From assembly GCF_026627925.1 (NCBI RefSeq), contig NZ_JAPNLE010000009.1, positions 3,224,001 through 3,288,000 of the forward strand: a stretch of 64,000 bases of DNA, written 5' to 3'. How positions within the stretch are numbered: the first letter of the stretch is position 1; every line of letters begins with the position of its first letter. The position numbers and the translations under genes are program-made. The stretch is from Cupriavidus sp. D39 (GTDB lineage Bacteria > Pseudomonadota > Gammaproteobacteria > Burkholderiales > Burkholderiaceae). The notes beneath the pieces are model-generated. The model saw only the letters and a program-made list of their open reading frames with translations, was not told the DNA's origin and made no database searches. Shown here one piece after another: positions 32,273 through 44,579 of this stretch.

Positions 32273-34582
32273 TCAGATTCGCAAGGGATCAATCTCCAGT
32301 TGCCAGCGAACGCCCTTGGCATCGGCCAGCGCCTCGCCGAAAGTTTGCACCCACTCGCTGATGAATCGTTGCAACGCAAGGCGTGAAGTGCTTTCCACCA
32401 ACATCTGCGCCCGCTCCCGGTTAGCCACCCGCACCATCGACATCGGTACCGGATCATGGAGTTGCACCTCCGGCGCCATCCGGCACGCATCGGCACGATT
32501 CCGTGCGCTCTGGAGGAACGCCAGCGCACGCTCCAACTCGGCATGGTCGGCCGTGACGAGCACCTGGTAGGCAAACAGGGGCAACCCGGCCTGGCGGCGC
32601 TCGCGCAACTGGGTCGCCGCGAATCCATCATAGTCATGGCGTACCAATGCCTGCAATGCCGATGCATCGGGATAGCGGGTCTGGATCAGCACCTCGCCCG
32701 CCAGCCCCGCCCTTCCGGCGCGCCCTGCCACCTGCATCAGGGAGGCAAACAAGTGCTCGGCCGCGCGGAAATCGTGGCTGAACATGGCGGCGTCCGGATG
32801 GACGATGCCGACCAGGGTCACGCGCTGGAAGTCGTGTCCCTTGGCCACCATCTGGGTGCCGACCAGGATGTCGACCTCGCCCGCGTGGACCTCGTCGAAC
32901 ATGGCCTGGGCACTGCCCTTGCGGCGCGTGGAATCGGCATCGATGCGGGCAATGCGGGCTTGCGGGAAGCGGGCGGCCAGGGCTTCCTCGATGCGCTGAG
33001 TGCCTCGTCCAAGCGGCGCCACGTCCACATTGCCGCAATCCGGGCAGTGATGCGGCACGGGGGATTCCAGGCCGCAATGGTGGCAGCGCAGGCGGCGCTC
33101 AGGCCGGTGCAGCACCATATAGGCCGAGCAGCGCGGGCAGCCGGAGAGCCAGCCGCAGCTGTCGCAAGCGAGCACCGGGGCGTAGCCGCGACGGTTCAGG
33201 AACAGCAGGCTCTGTTCGCCGCGGTGCAGGCGGGCCTCGATGGCGTTGAGCAACGGCACCGACAGGCCTTCGTAGAGAGCGCGCTGGCGCTGGCGTTCCT
33301 GGTTGATATCGATCAGGCGTACCGTGGGCAGCGTGGCGTCGGTCTGGGCACGCTCGCGCAGCACCAGCTTGCGGTAGGTGCCCTGCTCCGCGCGCCACCA
33401 GGACTCCATGGACGGCGTGGCGGAGCCCAGCACCACGGCCGCGCCGAGCTGCTTGGCCCGCCATACGGCCAGGTCGCGTGCGGAGTAGCGCAGGCCTTCC
33501 TGCTGCTTGTAGGAGGTGTCGTGCTCCTCGTCGACCACGATCAGCGCCAGGTGCGGCAGCGAAGCCAGCACCGCCAGCCGCGTGCCCAACACGATGCGGG
33601 CCTCGCCGCGGTGCGCGGCCAGCCACTGCAGGGTGCGCTCCTGGTCGGCCAGGCCGCTGTGCAGCACTGCGAGCGGCAGATGGGGGAAGCGCGAGGCAAT
33701 CCGGCCTTGCAGCTGCGGGGTGAGGTTGATCTCGGGCACCAGCATCAGCACCTGCGCCTGCGCATCGCGCGCCAGCACTTCGGCCATGGCGTGCAGGTAG
33801 ACCTCGGTCTTGCCGCTGCCGGTGACGCCATGGAGCAGGAAGGGCGCAAATCCCTTGGCCTGCCCGATCGCCTCCACGGCCACGCGCTGCTCTTCGTGCA
33901 GCGGCGGCGCGGTGGACGGCTCGGCAGCCGAGGGCGCGCCCAGCAAGGGCTGGTCGGCCCGCTCGGAGGTCACCCAGCCGGCCTCGGCCCACTCCGCCAG
34001 GCGCGACGGCGCCGCGCTGCAGAGCACGCGCGCCTCGGCGGCGGATACCGCCTGCCCTTGCCTGGCTGCAGCCACCAGCGCCTGAGCCAGCGCCAGCACG
34101 GTGCGGGCGCGCGGCGGCACCGCCGCCAACAGCGCCTCGCCCTGCCCCGGGGCTACGCGGTAGTGTTCGCTGCGGGCACGCAGTGCCAGCCGCGCCCAGC
34201 CGTCGGCCTCGCGCAATGCGGGGGGCAACGCGGGCAGCATGACTTCGCCGAGGCAGCGGTGGTAATAGCGAGCAGCAAAGCCCGCCAGCGCGATCCAGTG
34301 GGCGCCAAGCGGCGGCAGCCAGTCCAGGCGCTGCGCCACGGCACGCAGCTTGTCGGCGGGTACATCGGAGTGCGCGCAACGCGATACGGCCACGCCGACC
34401 AGCGTGCGGCGGCCGAACGGCACCGTGACCAGTTCGCCGGGCTGTACTTCCGGCCCAGCAAGGTAATCGAAGACATCGTCAGCCGGCGTATCGAGGGCCA
34501 CCTGCACCACGGCAAGCGGTGCGCGGCCGGAGGGCTCTGCGGCGGCCGGACCGGCTTCGTCGGGGATCGCCGGCGACGTCAC
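32273..34582 (-). CDS. priA: Primosomal replication protein N' (PriA helicase)
   Basis: This helicase of about 769 residues restarts collapsed forks. The N-terminal DNA-binding domain has VQVALDTPADDVFDYL and VTVPFGRRTLVGV. The helicase has Walker A HGVTGSGKTEVYLH, Walker B VVDEEHDTSYKQQEGLRY, VLGSATPSMESW and GTQMVAKGHDF. Eight zinc cysteines run from CDSCGWLSGCPRC to HCPDCGN. GTG 34582 is chosen because GGGAGG stands seven bases upstream; an ATG 69 bases further upstream lacks a site. Confidence 0.95.
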   Translation of the reverse strand: MTSPAIPDEAGPAAAEPSGRAPLAVVQVALDTPADDVFDYLAGPEVQPGELVTVPFGRRTLVGVAVSRCAHSDVPADKLRAVAQRLDWLPPLGAHWIALAGFAARYYHRCLGEVMLPALPPALREADGWARLALRARSEHYRVAPGQGEALLAAVPPRARTVLALAQALVAAARQGQAVSAAEARVLCSAAPSRLAEWAEAGWVTSERADQPLLGAPSAAEPSTAPPLHEEQRVAVEAIGQAKGFAPFLLHGVTGSGKTEVYLHAMAEVLARDAQAQVLMLVPEINLTPQLQGRIASRFPHLPLAVLHSGLADQERTLQWLAAHRGEARIVLGTRLAVLASLPHLALIVVDEEHDTSYKQQEGLRYSARDLAVWRAKQLGAAVVLGSATPSMESWWRAEQGTYRKLVLRERAQTDATLPTVRLIDINQERQRQRALYEGLSVPLLNAIEARLHRGEQSLLFLNRRGYAPVLACDSCGWLSGCPRCSAYMVLHRPERRLRCHHCGLESPVPHHCPDCGNVDVAPLGRGTQRIEEALAARFPQARIARIDADSTRRKGSAQAMFDEVHAGEVDILVGTQMVAKGHDFQRVTLVGIVHPDAAMFSHDFRAAEHLFASLMQVAGRAGRAGLAGEVLIQTRYPDASALQALVRHDYDGFAATQLRERRQAGLPLFAYQVLVTADHAELERALAFLQSARNRADACRMAPEVQLHDPVPMSMVRVANRERAQMLVESTSRLALQRFISEWVQTFGEALADAKGVRWQLEIDPLRI

Positions 34583-35153
34583 GCCGCGCCTCCCGGACCG
34601 ATCGTCCAGCGCAGCAGTGGGTACGGTCCAGATTGGGGCGAGAAAGCCCAATGTGTGTGCAGACCGGGACTGAGCCGCTTTCCAGACAAAATAAGTGTGC
34701 GGTGCAACATCAACTTAAAGTAACGCTTCAAATGTGCCCCTAAGTCGATGATAGATGGCTGGTTTTCCCGGCCCCGGGCACCGCCTGTGGATAACTTTGT
34801 TGAAAACTCGTCCGGAGTTCCCGCCAAGCCCCGTAAAACAAGGCTCCCACGGGCATTCCAGCCTGTGCGTGGCTAGATGCAATGCCTTGTAAATCAAGGA
34901 CTTGGCGACCTCCCTCAGATGAGTTAAGGACTAACCCGGTCTTGCACTGCGGAAAACCCATTGATGTGCATAAGTCAAGCCTTGACAAGCGCGAACCGGC
35001 ACCGAAAGGGCGAAATATTGCAAAATAGTTTACTTGACAGCGCTTCGGGCAAGCCTCCCCCGGCACCCGAGCGTCCCGATGCGGCGCGCGAGGCTGGCTC
35101 GCTGCGCCGCACAGGCGGTACCCCCGGGAAGGAGGGAAGACGTGCATCGGCTG
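34583..35153. other. Gap before priA with a perfect DnaA box
   Basis: This 570-base stretch between hemE and priA has no convincing gene. It contains one perfect DnaA box (TGTGGATAA, 34786-34794; TTATCCACA on the minus strand). Only one box was found here, so it is not an origin by itself. The priA promoter must lie here; no clear -35/-10 pair was seen. Confidence 0.5.
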
Positions 35154-36244
35154 TCACCTTGCCGCGGTGCGCAGCTGCCGGCTGTAGCGATGCACCTCGT
35201 CCACCAGCACCGTCACATTCTCGGGCGGGGTGAACTGGGAGATGCCATGGCCGAGGTTGAAGACGTGTCCGTCGCAGCCGCCGCCGCTGGCGTAGCTGTC
35301 GAGCACGCCACGCACCTGCTCGCGAATCGCGGCCTCCGGCGCAAACAGCACATTGGGGTCGATGTTGCCCTGCAGGGCCACCTTGCCGCCAGTACGGCGG
35401 CGCGCCTGCGCCAGGTTGACCGTCCAGTCCAGGCCGAGCGCATCGGCGCCGATCTCGGTGAGCGCTTCCAGCCACAAGCCGCCGCCCTTGGTGAACACGA
35501 TGGCCGGCACCTGCTCGCCGTTGTGCTCGCGCTTCAGTCCGGCCAGCACCTTGCGCATATAGGCCAGGAGAAGGCCTGATACATGCCGTCTGCCAGCGTG
35601 CCGCCCCAGGTATCGAACAGCATCACGGCCTGGGCACCTGCCTCGATCTGCGCATTCAGGTAGGCCGACACGGCCTGCGCGTTGATCTCCAGGATGCGCT
35701 GCATCAGGTCGGGGCGGCTGTACATCATGGCCTTGACCGTGCGGAAATCGGAGGAGCCGGCGCCCTCGACCATGTAGCAGGCCAGCGTCCAGGGGCTGCC
35801 CGAGAAGCCGATCAGCGGCACGCGCTGGCGGCCGTCCTGCACCAGCGCCCGGCGGATCTCGCTGACCGCGTCGAACACGTAGGACAGCGAGGCCATATCC
35901 GGCACCGCCAGCTTCTTGACGTCGCCCTCGGTGCGCAGCGGGTGGGCAAAGCGCGGGCCTTCGCCCTGCGCGAACGAAAGCCCGAGGCCCATGGCATCGG
36001 GCACGGTCAGGATGTCGGAGAAGAGGATGGCCGCGTCGAGCGGATAGCGCTCGAGGGGTTGCAGGGTAACCTCGGTCGCGTAGGCCGGGTTCTTGGCCAG
36101 GCCCAGGAAGCTGCCGGCGCGAGCGCGCGTGGCATTGTATTCGGGCAGGTAGCGCCCCGCCTGACGCATCAGCCACAGCGGGGTGTACTCGGTCGGTTGC
36201 CGGCGCAGCGCGCGCAGGAAGGTATCGTTCTGCAATGCGGTCAT
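35154..36244 (-). CDS. hemE: Uroporphyrinogen decarboxylase (frameshifted)
   Basis: The enzyme removes four carboxyl groups to form coproporphyrinogen III. It has [41 protein letters not shown] and a C-terminal [11 protein letters not shown] and [15 protein letters not shown]. The frame breaks at about 35567: one added G:C in the GG run joins DGMYQAFS to [17 protein letters not shown], restoring 363 residues. ATG 36244 is preferred to ATG 36250 because the GAGG ribosome site then lies at normal spacing. The gene is essential, so the break is probably a sequence error. Confidence 0.92.
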
Positions 36245-36297
36245 GGTCATCCTCGTAAGACCGCCATTTTACGGGATGGCCGGCCGCTGCCGGCAGC

Positions 36298-37253
36298 TTA
36301 GATATCCGCCGCCAGTTCCTTGAAGGCCTGCGCGGCGCGGCGCATCCATTCGCGCGCGCGCGGGGCGTCGGGCTGCAGGCGGGCAAAGCCATGCGTCATG
36401 CCGCTTGCCTCCAGCGTGATCACCGGCGCGCCATAGCGCACCAGGTAGTCGGCGTAGGCCAGGCCGTCGTCGCGCAGCACGTCGTGGGCGGCAACCACCA
36501 CCACGCTGGCCGGAGGCAGGTGCTGTGGCGCGGCGCCCATCAGGTGGATGCGCGTGTCTTCGATGGCGGCGCCGGCGGCAAGGCGCTCGGCGCCGATGAA
36601 TGCCGTCCAGAACCAGGCCATCTCGTCGCGGGTGAGGCCGGGGCCATCCGCGAAGGCGCGATAGCTTTCGCTGGCCAGCACGGGCGCGGCCACGGGATAG
36701 ATCAGCAACTGAGCGTTGACCAGGCCGGGGCGCCCGTGCGCATTGGCCCAGCGCGCGGCCTGCGCCGCCAGGTGCCCGCCAGCGCTGTCGCCCGCCACGG
36801 CCAGGAAGCCCGCGTCCAGGCGCAACCGGACACGTTGCTCGGCAAACCACAGCACCGCCTGCAGCGCGTCGTCGCACGGCGCGGGGAACGGATGCTCCGG
36901 CGCCAGCCGGTAATCAACGCTGGCCACCGCGCAGCCGGTGTCGGCGGCGAGCATCGCTGCCACGCTGTGATGCGTGTCATGCGAGCCCAGCACCCAGCCG
37001 CCACCGTGGAAATAGACGATCAGGCGCGGCTCGGCCACGCCCCCGGGCGGAACAACCGCGCCGCCAGCGTGCGGCCGGGCAACGCCAGCTCCATGTCGGT
37101 GGCCTGGATGCCTTCCGGGTCGGGCACGACCGAAGTTGCCGCGATCTCGGCGAAGCGCGCGCGGCGGCCCGCGGCGTCGGCCGGCTCGGGCTGGCCGGCG
37201 TAGCGTTCGGAGAGCCGGCGGTAGTAGTCGAGAAGCTGGGGATCGATGGCCAT
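36298..37253 (-). CDS. Alpha/beta hydrolase of the hormone-sensitive lipase family (frameshifted)
   Basis: The protein has YFHGGGW (oxyanion HGGG), [11 protein letters not shown], nucleophile GDSAGGHLA, and the later GMTHGFARL with the catalytic His. An N-terminal part [14 protein letters not shown] lies in another frame. Adding one C to the CCCCC run 37040-37044 gives [16 protein letters not shown] and a 318-residue chain, normal for the family. The substrate is unknown; short-chain esters are typical. It lies directly upstream of hemE on the same strand. Confidence 0.82.
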
Positions 37254-37312
37254 GGCTGCTTGGGGCTGGATTGGGAGCGGGATTGGGAGCTAGGGTGGCT
37301 AGTTTAGCGGGA

Positions 37313-37744
37313 TCAGGCAGCCTGGCGCATCAGCTCGATCTTGCTGCAGCGGTCCTGCACCGCCAGCAACCCGGCGGCGGTGGCCCGGGCAAAGGCCTCG
37401 TCGTTGACGATGCCGAGTTGCAGCCAGACGCCTCGCGCGCCGATCGCGATGGCATCCTCGACCACCGGCGGCACATCGGGGGCGCGGCGGAAGATATCGA
37501 CCCACTCGATGCGCTGCCCCGACTTGGCCAAGGCCGCAGCGGCCTCGGCCAGGCTGGCGTGGCAGGTCTCGCCCAGGATGCGCTCGCCCGCATGGCGCGG
37601 ATTGACGGGGACAATGCGATAGCCGTGGCGCTGCAGGTAGGCGGCGACTTCATGGCTGGGCCTGTCCGGGTGCCCGGACAGGCCGGCCACGGCTACGGTC
37701 TTCATTGCCAGCATGCTGCGTATGGCTGTCTGCATCTCGCTCAC
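37313..37744 (-). CDS. CoA-binding (YccU-like) protein
   Basis: This protein of 143 residues has KTVAVAGLSGHPDRPSHEVA, GYRIVPVNP, GETCHASLAEA and VDIFRRAPDVPPVV, typical of small Rossmann CoA-binding proteins. GTG 37744 has AAGGAA six bases before it, better than ATG 37735. Its GTGA overlaps the reconstructed stop of the upstream gene, so the two are coupled. Role unknown. Confidence 0.85.
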   Translation of the reverse strand: MSEMQTAIRSMLAMKTVAVAGLSGHPDRPSHEVAAYLQRHGYRIVPVNPRHAGERILGETCHASLAEAAAALAKSGQRIEWVDIFRRAPDVPPVVEDAIAIGARGVWLQLGIVNDEAFARATAAGLLAVQDRCSKIELMRQAA

Positions 37745-38852
37745 GTCGATTCCTTCTCGTTGGGTTCGGGGGACTGATCGCGGCCGGTGCCCCCGGGCGG
37801 GCACAGCTGCCCAGCCGCGCGAACGGCACCGCCACCTGGTAGGAGACCTGCGCAAATGGGCCGACCGCATAAGGGGCGTAGTGCAACACCACGCCACCGC
37901 GGTACAGGGTAAACAGGACGCCCGATTCCTGCAGGGCTTGTGCGTCGAGCACGCCACGCGCGGGCTCGGCTGCGCCCTGCCGCTTCAGTGCAGCCTGTAT
38001 CTCGTCGTTGAATTTTTGCAGGCAGGCCTCGCCCGGCTGCAGGAGATCGGCCAGCCCGACCGGGCGATAGACCGGCTGGGCAGCCGGCGCGGATGCCGTT
38101 GCACTCGCAGGGGCATGACGCCGCCAGGTGCCACTCACGTAGTCGAGGCTGCCATGCGCGCCACCGCTGTAGCGCCAGGTGGTACGTAGCAGGCTGACAT
38201 TACCGGCATCCAGCCGCATCAGCTCGATCGCGCTGCGGCACTCCTGCTCTCCTGGCCGCAGCCGCCGGCACGCAGTGACGTGATCAGCGCGTCCAGGCGT
38301 GGGCGGCCGGTTTCGGGATAACGTTCGGTAAGACGCGCACCAGCCACATCCACGGTGCGCTCGCGATAGATTGCCTTGCGCGTGAGCGTCAACGCCTGGC
38401 GGCGGGTACCGTCAGTATTCATCCATTCCCCCTGACACTCAACCCATCGGAGGAGAAGATGCCCTCGAAACGTGCACCATCGCGGGCTTCGGGATACTCA
38501 ACAGGCGCCTGGCCGGTAGCGCGCTCGTGCACACTCAACCGTCCATCGGATGTCAATTGGCCATCGAGTTGACGCGGCGCGGCGGCGAGCATTGAATCGT
38601 AACGGGCTATGCCTTCGATCGCTTCGGTCCCCACGCGAGGAAATATCGTCAGCGATACCTGTACGTGGCCGTCGAGCTCCCCTTGCCAGAGCACACCGAT
38701 GGGGGCTTGCGGCTCGGCTGCGCCAACCTGGCCAGCCGCGACGAAAGACGTGGCCAGCAACGCCGCCAGCCAATGCTGGACAAGGCCTCTCGCGATATGG
38801 ACGGGGGCCTGGGCAAAGGGGCAAAAGGAGTAAAGGGGAAGGAAAGCGGCAT
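37741..38852 (-). pseudogene. Exported DUF3298/RsiV-like protein, broken by four frameshifts
   Basis: Three open pieces form one reading: a signal peptide HWLAALLATSFVAAGQVGAAE, a middle section (LTRKAIYRERTVDVAG) and a C-terminal SGGAHGSLDYVSG and PYAVGPFAQVSYQVAVPFA, which resembles the DUF3298 region of RsiV-like proteins. Four single-base losses, in runs at about 38798-38802, 38428-38432, 38243-38244 and 37790-37794, explain the breaks. Filling them gives exactly 371 codons and ends at TGA overlapping the next gene's GTG. The density of breaks is the highest in the window. Whether it is a true pseudogene is open. Confidence 0.6.
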
Positions 38853-39430
38853 GGCAGTCGGTGGCCGGACCGCAAGGCGGATGGCAGGATCAGCGAAAGC
38901 TATCGGACCCGCGCCGCATGGTGATGTTCCCGCCGCCTGGCAGCGAGTGCGGTGACATGTGGTCTAACATGCCTATTTAGACGCTTATTTAGTTACCGCG
39001 CTTTCAACTTCTTGCAAACCGATACATTTTGTTACTGCCATCCCCAAAAGTTTCCCCCACAATGCTTTAACACAATCAGTTTTTGTGAAAGGCGTTCCCT
39101 CCCCCAAACAGAAAGGGAGGGCGTCAGTGAAGAAAGCCTAAGGAAGAATTCCCACCCAGATTGACCGGATCGCAGGCGATGCCTGTGATCGGTGTACCAG
39201 GTTGAGATGATGTTGGCGCTTGCCGGTTCCGGCTGGTTGGATCGTCTGAATGCGATCAATACCGCCTGACCGGGTGCTGGGCCACAAAGAATGTGGTTAG
39301 CGCCTGTTGGTTGACCTGGACCTTACCCGTTCCTTCGAATTGACCCCTCGAAGGGATTTTCCCGTCCGCGCGGAGCCTCCCCGGCCCGCGCGCTTTTTTT
39401 GTTCTGAGTCGACAGAATAGTCGTTGGCAT
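38853..39430. other. Gap between the DUF3298-like gene and the ATP synthase operon
   Basis: No gene is supported. The part 38960-39110 is AT-rich against the GC-rich background. A near-perfect inverted repeat GATCGCAGGC/GCCTGTGATC (about 39168-39190) and a poly-pyrimidine/purine hairpin CCCTCCC...GGGAGGG (about 39105-39121) are seen. A 70-codon open frame at 38952-39164 has no ribosome site or similarity. Confidence 0.5.
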
Positions 39431-39460
39431 AAAAAAGGCAGCCTCGCAGCTGCCTTTTTT
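39431..39460 (-). terminator. Terminator of the ATP synthase operon
   Basis: GGCAGC-CTCGCA-GCTGCC is flanked by six A and six T, so it works in both directions. It is 42 bases downstream of the atpC stop on the minus strand. Confidence 0.9.
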
Positions 39461-39502
39461 CGCCGCCGCCAAAAAACAACAGCTGCGGCGGCCCTGCTTT
39501 TC

Positions 39503-39919
39503 TTACCGTTTCCGGCGCAGGCGCGCGATGGCAGCCAGCTGCGCAGTAGCCACAGCCAGCTCGCCCTGCGCACGTGCGAGGTCGAGATCGCCGCTCTGGT
39601 TCTGCATCAGCTCCTCGGCGGCGCGCTTGGCTTGCTGCGCCTTGGCTTCGTCGAGGTCGCTGCCGCGGATAGCGGTGTCCGCCAGCACGGTGACGTGCTT
39701 GGGCTGGACTTCGAGAATCCCGCCGGCCACGAAGACGAACTCTTCGCTGCCGTCTTCCTTCTCGATGCGCACCGCGCCCGGCTGGATACGCGTAATCAGC
39801 GGCGTATGGCCCGGCAGGATACCCAGCTCGCCCGACTCGCCCGGCAGTGCCACGAACTTCGCCTGACCGGAGAAGATCGACGATTCGGCGCTGACGACGT
39901 CTACAAGAATGGTTGCCAT
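39503..39919 (-). CDS. atpC: ATP synthase F1 epsilon subunit
   Basis: This protein of 138 residues has [20 protein letters not shown] and [19 protein letters not shown], then [21 protein letters not shown], and a C-terminal helical domain ([13 protein letters not shown] region). It is the last gene of the atpIBEFHAGDC operon. Confidence 0.97.
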   Translation of the reverse strand: MATILVDVVSAESSIFSGQAKFVALPGESGELGILPGHTPLITRIQPGAVRIEKEDGSEEFVFVAGGILEVQPKHVTVLADTAIRGSDLDEAKAQQAKRAAEELMQNQSGDLDLARAQGELAVATAQLAAIARLRRKR

Positions 39920-40060
39920 GTGAATTCCTTTAGTCCCTGAAAGCTTCGGCTACCCGTTGCCAGGAAGCATGTATTCCGCTGCCAGGCTGAGGGCGGCCGC
40001 CCCGGACATTGCTGTCCGTGGCTAGACCGCCACTACGGCGCCGGCAGCGAAAGACGCCGC

Positions 40061-41497
<1,437 letters not shown>

Positions 41498-42373
41498 TTA
41501 GACGGCTGCGGCACCGCTGACGATTTCCGACAGTTCCTTGGTAATCGCTGCCTGACGGGTCTTGTTGTAGACCAGTTGCAGTTCGCCGATCACGTTCTTG
41601 GCATTGTCGGATGCCGCCTTCATGGCCACCATGCGCGCCGACTGCTCGGACGCCATGTTCTCGGCCACGGCCTGGTACACCAGCGCTTCGACGTAGCGGA
41701 CCAACAGTTCTTCCACTACGGTCTGTGCGTCGGGCTCGTAGATGTAATCCCACGAGTAGGCGCGCTTTTCATCTTCGGTCTGGGCAAACTTGTCGGCGGG
41801 GAGCGGCAGCAGCTGCTCCACCATCGGCTCCTGCTTCATCGTATTGATGAACTTGGTGTAAGCCAGGTACACAGCGTCCACCTCACCATTGGTGAAGGCG
41901 TCGAGCTGGACCTTGATCGCACCGATCAGTTTTTCCAGATGCGGGGTGTCACCGAGGTGCACTACGTGCGAAATCACCTTGGCGCCGATGCGGCCCAGGA
42001 ACTGCATGCCCTTGGAGCCAATGGCGGTGCTTTGCACCTGCACGCCGCGGCCTTGCAGCTCACGCAGTTCATTGGTCACCGCGCGCAGCACGTTCGTGTT
42101 CATCCCGCCGCACAGCCCCTTGTCGGTCGTCACCACGATCATGCCGGCGCGCTTGACTTCGCGTGCCACCATGAAGGGGTGCTTGAACTCGGGGTTGGCT
42201 TCAGCCAGATGCGCCGCGATATTGCGCACTTTCTCAGCGTAAGGACGGGCGTTACGCATCCGTTCCTGCGCCTTGCGCATCTTGGACGCGGCGACCATCT
42301 CCATCGCCTTGGTGATCTTGCGCGTGTTTTGCACGCTCTTGATCTTGGTTCGAATTTCTTTCGTTCCGGCCAT
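41498..42373 (-). CDS. atpG: ATP synthase F1 gamma subunit
   Basis: This rotor subunit of 291 residues begins [20 protein letters not shown], has [14 protein letters not shown] [17 protein letters not shown] and ends with the coiled-coil [20 protein letters not shown]. Both termini form the expected antiparallel coil. Confidence 0.97.
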   Translation of the reverse strand: MAGTKEIRTKIKSVQNTRKITKAMEMVAASKMRKAQERMRNARPYAEKVRNIAAHLAEANPEFKHPFMVAREVKRAGMIVVTTDKGLCGGMNTNVLRAVTNELRELQGRGVQVQSTAIGSKGMQFLGRIGAKVISHVVHLGDTPHLEKLIGAIKVQLDAFTNGEVDAVYLAYTKFINTMKQEPMVEQLLPLPADKFAQTEDEKRAYSWDYIYEPDAQTVVEELLVRYVEALVYQAVAENMASEQSARMVAMKAASDNAKNVIGELQLVYNKTRQAAITKELSEIVSGAAAV

Positions 42374-42447
42374 ATCTTCCTCTCCATTCGTGCTGCCCCG
42401 GCGCCGTCATGGCAACGGCACCGGCGCAGTTTCGTGGAATTGCGCGG

Positions 42448-43989
42448 TTAGAACGCGGCGGACTTCTTGAAATCCTCGATCGCGGCACGCAGCGTGGCTT
42501 CATCTTCCTTCGAAAGATCCTTGGTATCTTCGATGCGGTTGATGAGGTCGGCGTACTTGGTCTTCAGATGGTCGTGCAGGCCCTTCTCGAACGGGAGAAT
42601 GTCCTTCACTTCCACGTTGTCGAGGAAGCCGTTGTTGGCTGCGTACAGCGACGCGGCCAGCTGCCACACCTGCAGCGGCAGGTATTGAGCCTGCTTGAGC
42701 AGTTCCGTCACGCGGCGGCCGCGCTCCAGCTGCTTGCGGGTGGCATCGTCCAGGTCGGAAGCGAACTGCGCGAACGCAGCCAGCTCACGGTACTGGGCCA
42801 AGTCGGTACGGATACCGCCGGACAGCTTCTTGATGACCTTGGTCTGGGCGGCACCACCAACGCGCGACACCGAGATACCGGCGTTGATTGCGGGGCGGAT
42901 ACCAGCGTTGAACAGGTCGGTTTCCAGGAAGATCTGGCCGTCGGTGATCGAGATCACGTTGGTCGGCACGAAAGCGGACACGTCGCCAGCCTGCGTTTCG
43001 ATCACGGGCAGCGCGGTCAGCGAGCCGGTCTTGCCGGTCACGGCACCCTTGGTGAACTTCTCGACGTAGTCGGCGTTCACGCGGGCTGCGCGCTCGAGCA
43101 GACGCGAGTGCAGGTAGAACACGTCGCCGGGGTAGGCTTCGCGGCCCGGCGGGCGGCGCAGCAGCAGCGACACCTGGCGGTAGGCCCAGGCTTGCTTGGT
43201 CAGGTCGTCATAGACGATCAGCGCGTCTTCGCCGCGGTCGCGGAAGTACTCGCCCATCGTGCAACCGGCGTAGGCAGCCAGGTACTGCATGGCGGCGGAG
43301 TCCGAAGCCGTGGCTGCGACGACGATGGTGTATTCCATCGCGCCCAGTTCTTCGAGCTTGCGCACCACGTTGTTCACGGTCGAAGCCTTCTGACCGATTG
43401 CCACGTAGACGCAGAAAACGCCCTTGCCCTTCTGGTTGATGATGGCGTCGACAGCGACGGCGGTCTTGCCGGTCTGGCGGTCGCCAATGATCAGCTCGCG
43501 CTGGCCACGGCCGATCGGCACCATCGCGTCGATCGACTTCAGGCCGGTCTGCACCGGCTGGCTCACCGACTGACGTGCGATCACGCCAGGGGCAACCTTT
43601 TCGATCACGTCGGTTTCTTTGGCGTTGATCGGGCCCTTGCCGTCGATCGGCTGACCCAGCGTGTTGACCACGCGGCCCAGCAGTTCCTTGCCAACCGGCA
43701 CTTCCAGAATGCGGCCGGTGCACTTGACCGGGTCGCCTTCCGAAATGTGTTCATACTCGCCCAGCACCACGGCGCCGACAGAGTCGCGCTCGAGGTTCAG
43801 TGCGAGACCGAACGTGTTGCCGGGGAATTCCAGCATCTCGCCCTGCATCACGCCGGACAGGCCGTGCACGCGGCAGATACCATCGGTCACGGAAATTACC
43901 GTGCCGGTGTTGCGCACTTCAGCGTCGGCGCCAAGACCCGAGATGCGGGACTTGATCAGCTCGCTGATTTCTGAGGGGTTCAGTTGCAT
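42448..43989 (-). CDS. atpA: ATP synthase F1 alpha subunit
   Basis: This protein of 513 residues has [16 protein letters not shown] at the start, P-loop [15 protein letters not shown], and the conserved [24 protein letters not shown] 43989 is chosen; an extra Met directly before it is possible. Confidence 0.98.
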   Translation of the reverse strand: MQLNPSEISELIKSRISGLGADAEVRNTGTVISVTDGICRVHGLSGVMQGEMLEFPGNTFGLALNLERDSVGAVVLGEYEHISEGDPVKCTGRILEVPVGKELLGRVVNTLGQPIDGKGPINAKETDVIEKVAPGVIARQSVSQPVQTGLKSIDAMVPIGRGQRELIIGDRQTGKTAVAVDAIINQKGKGVFCVYVAIGQKASTVNNVVRKLEELGAMEYTIVVAATASDSAAMQYLAAYAGCTMGEYFRDRGEDALIVYDDLTKQAWAYRQVSLLLRRPPGREAYPGDVFYLHSRLLERAARVNADYVEKFTKGAVTGKTGSLTALPVIETQAGDVSAFVPTNVISITDGQIFLETDLFNAGIRPAINAGISVSRVGGAAQTKVIKKLSGGIRTDLAQYRELAAFAQFASDLDDATRKQLERGRRVTELLKQAQYLPLQVWQLAASLYAANNGFLDNVEVKDILPFEKGLHDHLKTKYADLINRIEDTKDLSKEDEATLRAAIEDFKKSAAF

Positions 43990-44038
43990 CACAATGCTCC
44001 TAATTCTTCAATCCGTCGGCTGGTGCGCTTCTCGCGCA

Positions 44039-44577
44039 TCATGCGGTCAGCGCCACTTGCATTGCTGCCAGGCGCGCACGCACGGAGGTGTCGAGCACTT
44101 CGTCGCCGACCTTGACGCGCACGCCGCCAATCAGCGACGGGTCCACCGCAACCGAGGGCTGCAGCTTGCGGCCGAACTTGCGTTCGAGCGCGGCGACGAG
44201 GTCGGTCAGGCTTGCGCCCTCAAGGGGAAGGCACTCGTGATCTCGACATCAGCCGACCCTTCACGGTCGTTCTTGAGCGCATGGAACTGCTCGGCGATTT
44301 CCGGCAATACCGACAGGCGGTGGTTAGCCACCAGCAGGCTGACGAAGCGCTTGGCTTCGTCGTTGACCGGAGACTTCAGGGCCGACAGGAACAGTGCGCT
44401 CAGCTTGTCGCCGTGCATGTTCGGATCGCCAGCCACCGCCTTCATGTCGGGATTGGCGGCAACGTGCCCCATTTCCGACACCAGCTCGGACCATGCATCC
44501 AGATTGCCGCTCGATTCGGTCGCGACGCGGAACAGCGCCTCGGCGTAGGGACGGGCAATGGTTGCGGTTTCAGCCAT
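44039..44577 (-). CDS. atpH: ATP synthase F1 delta subunit (frameshifted)
   Basis: This stalk subunit links F1 to b. The start [15 protein letters not shown] and [16 protein letters not shown] are typical. The frame breaks at the GGGG run 44224-44227: one added C on the minus strand turns FPLRAQA-stop into [21 protein letters not shown] and on to [16 protein letters not shown], giving 179 residues, the normal length. As written only 123 residues are read. An intact delta subunit is needed for the synthase, so an error is likely. Confidence 0.94.
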
Positions 44578-44579
44578 GA

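Noticed and set aside
34700..34870. A replication origin
   Set aside because: Only one DnaA box is present, with no AT-rich unwinding region or dnaA gene nearby.
38952..39164. A 70-codon gene in the gap before atpC
   Set aside because: No ribosome site, no similarity, and a composition that follows the AT-rich stretch.
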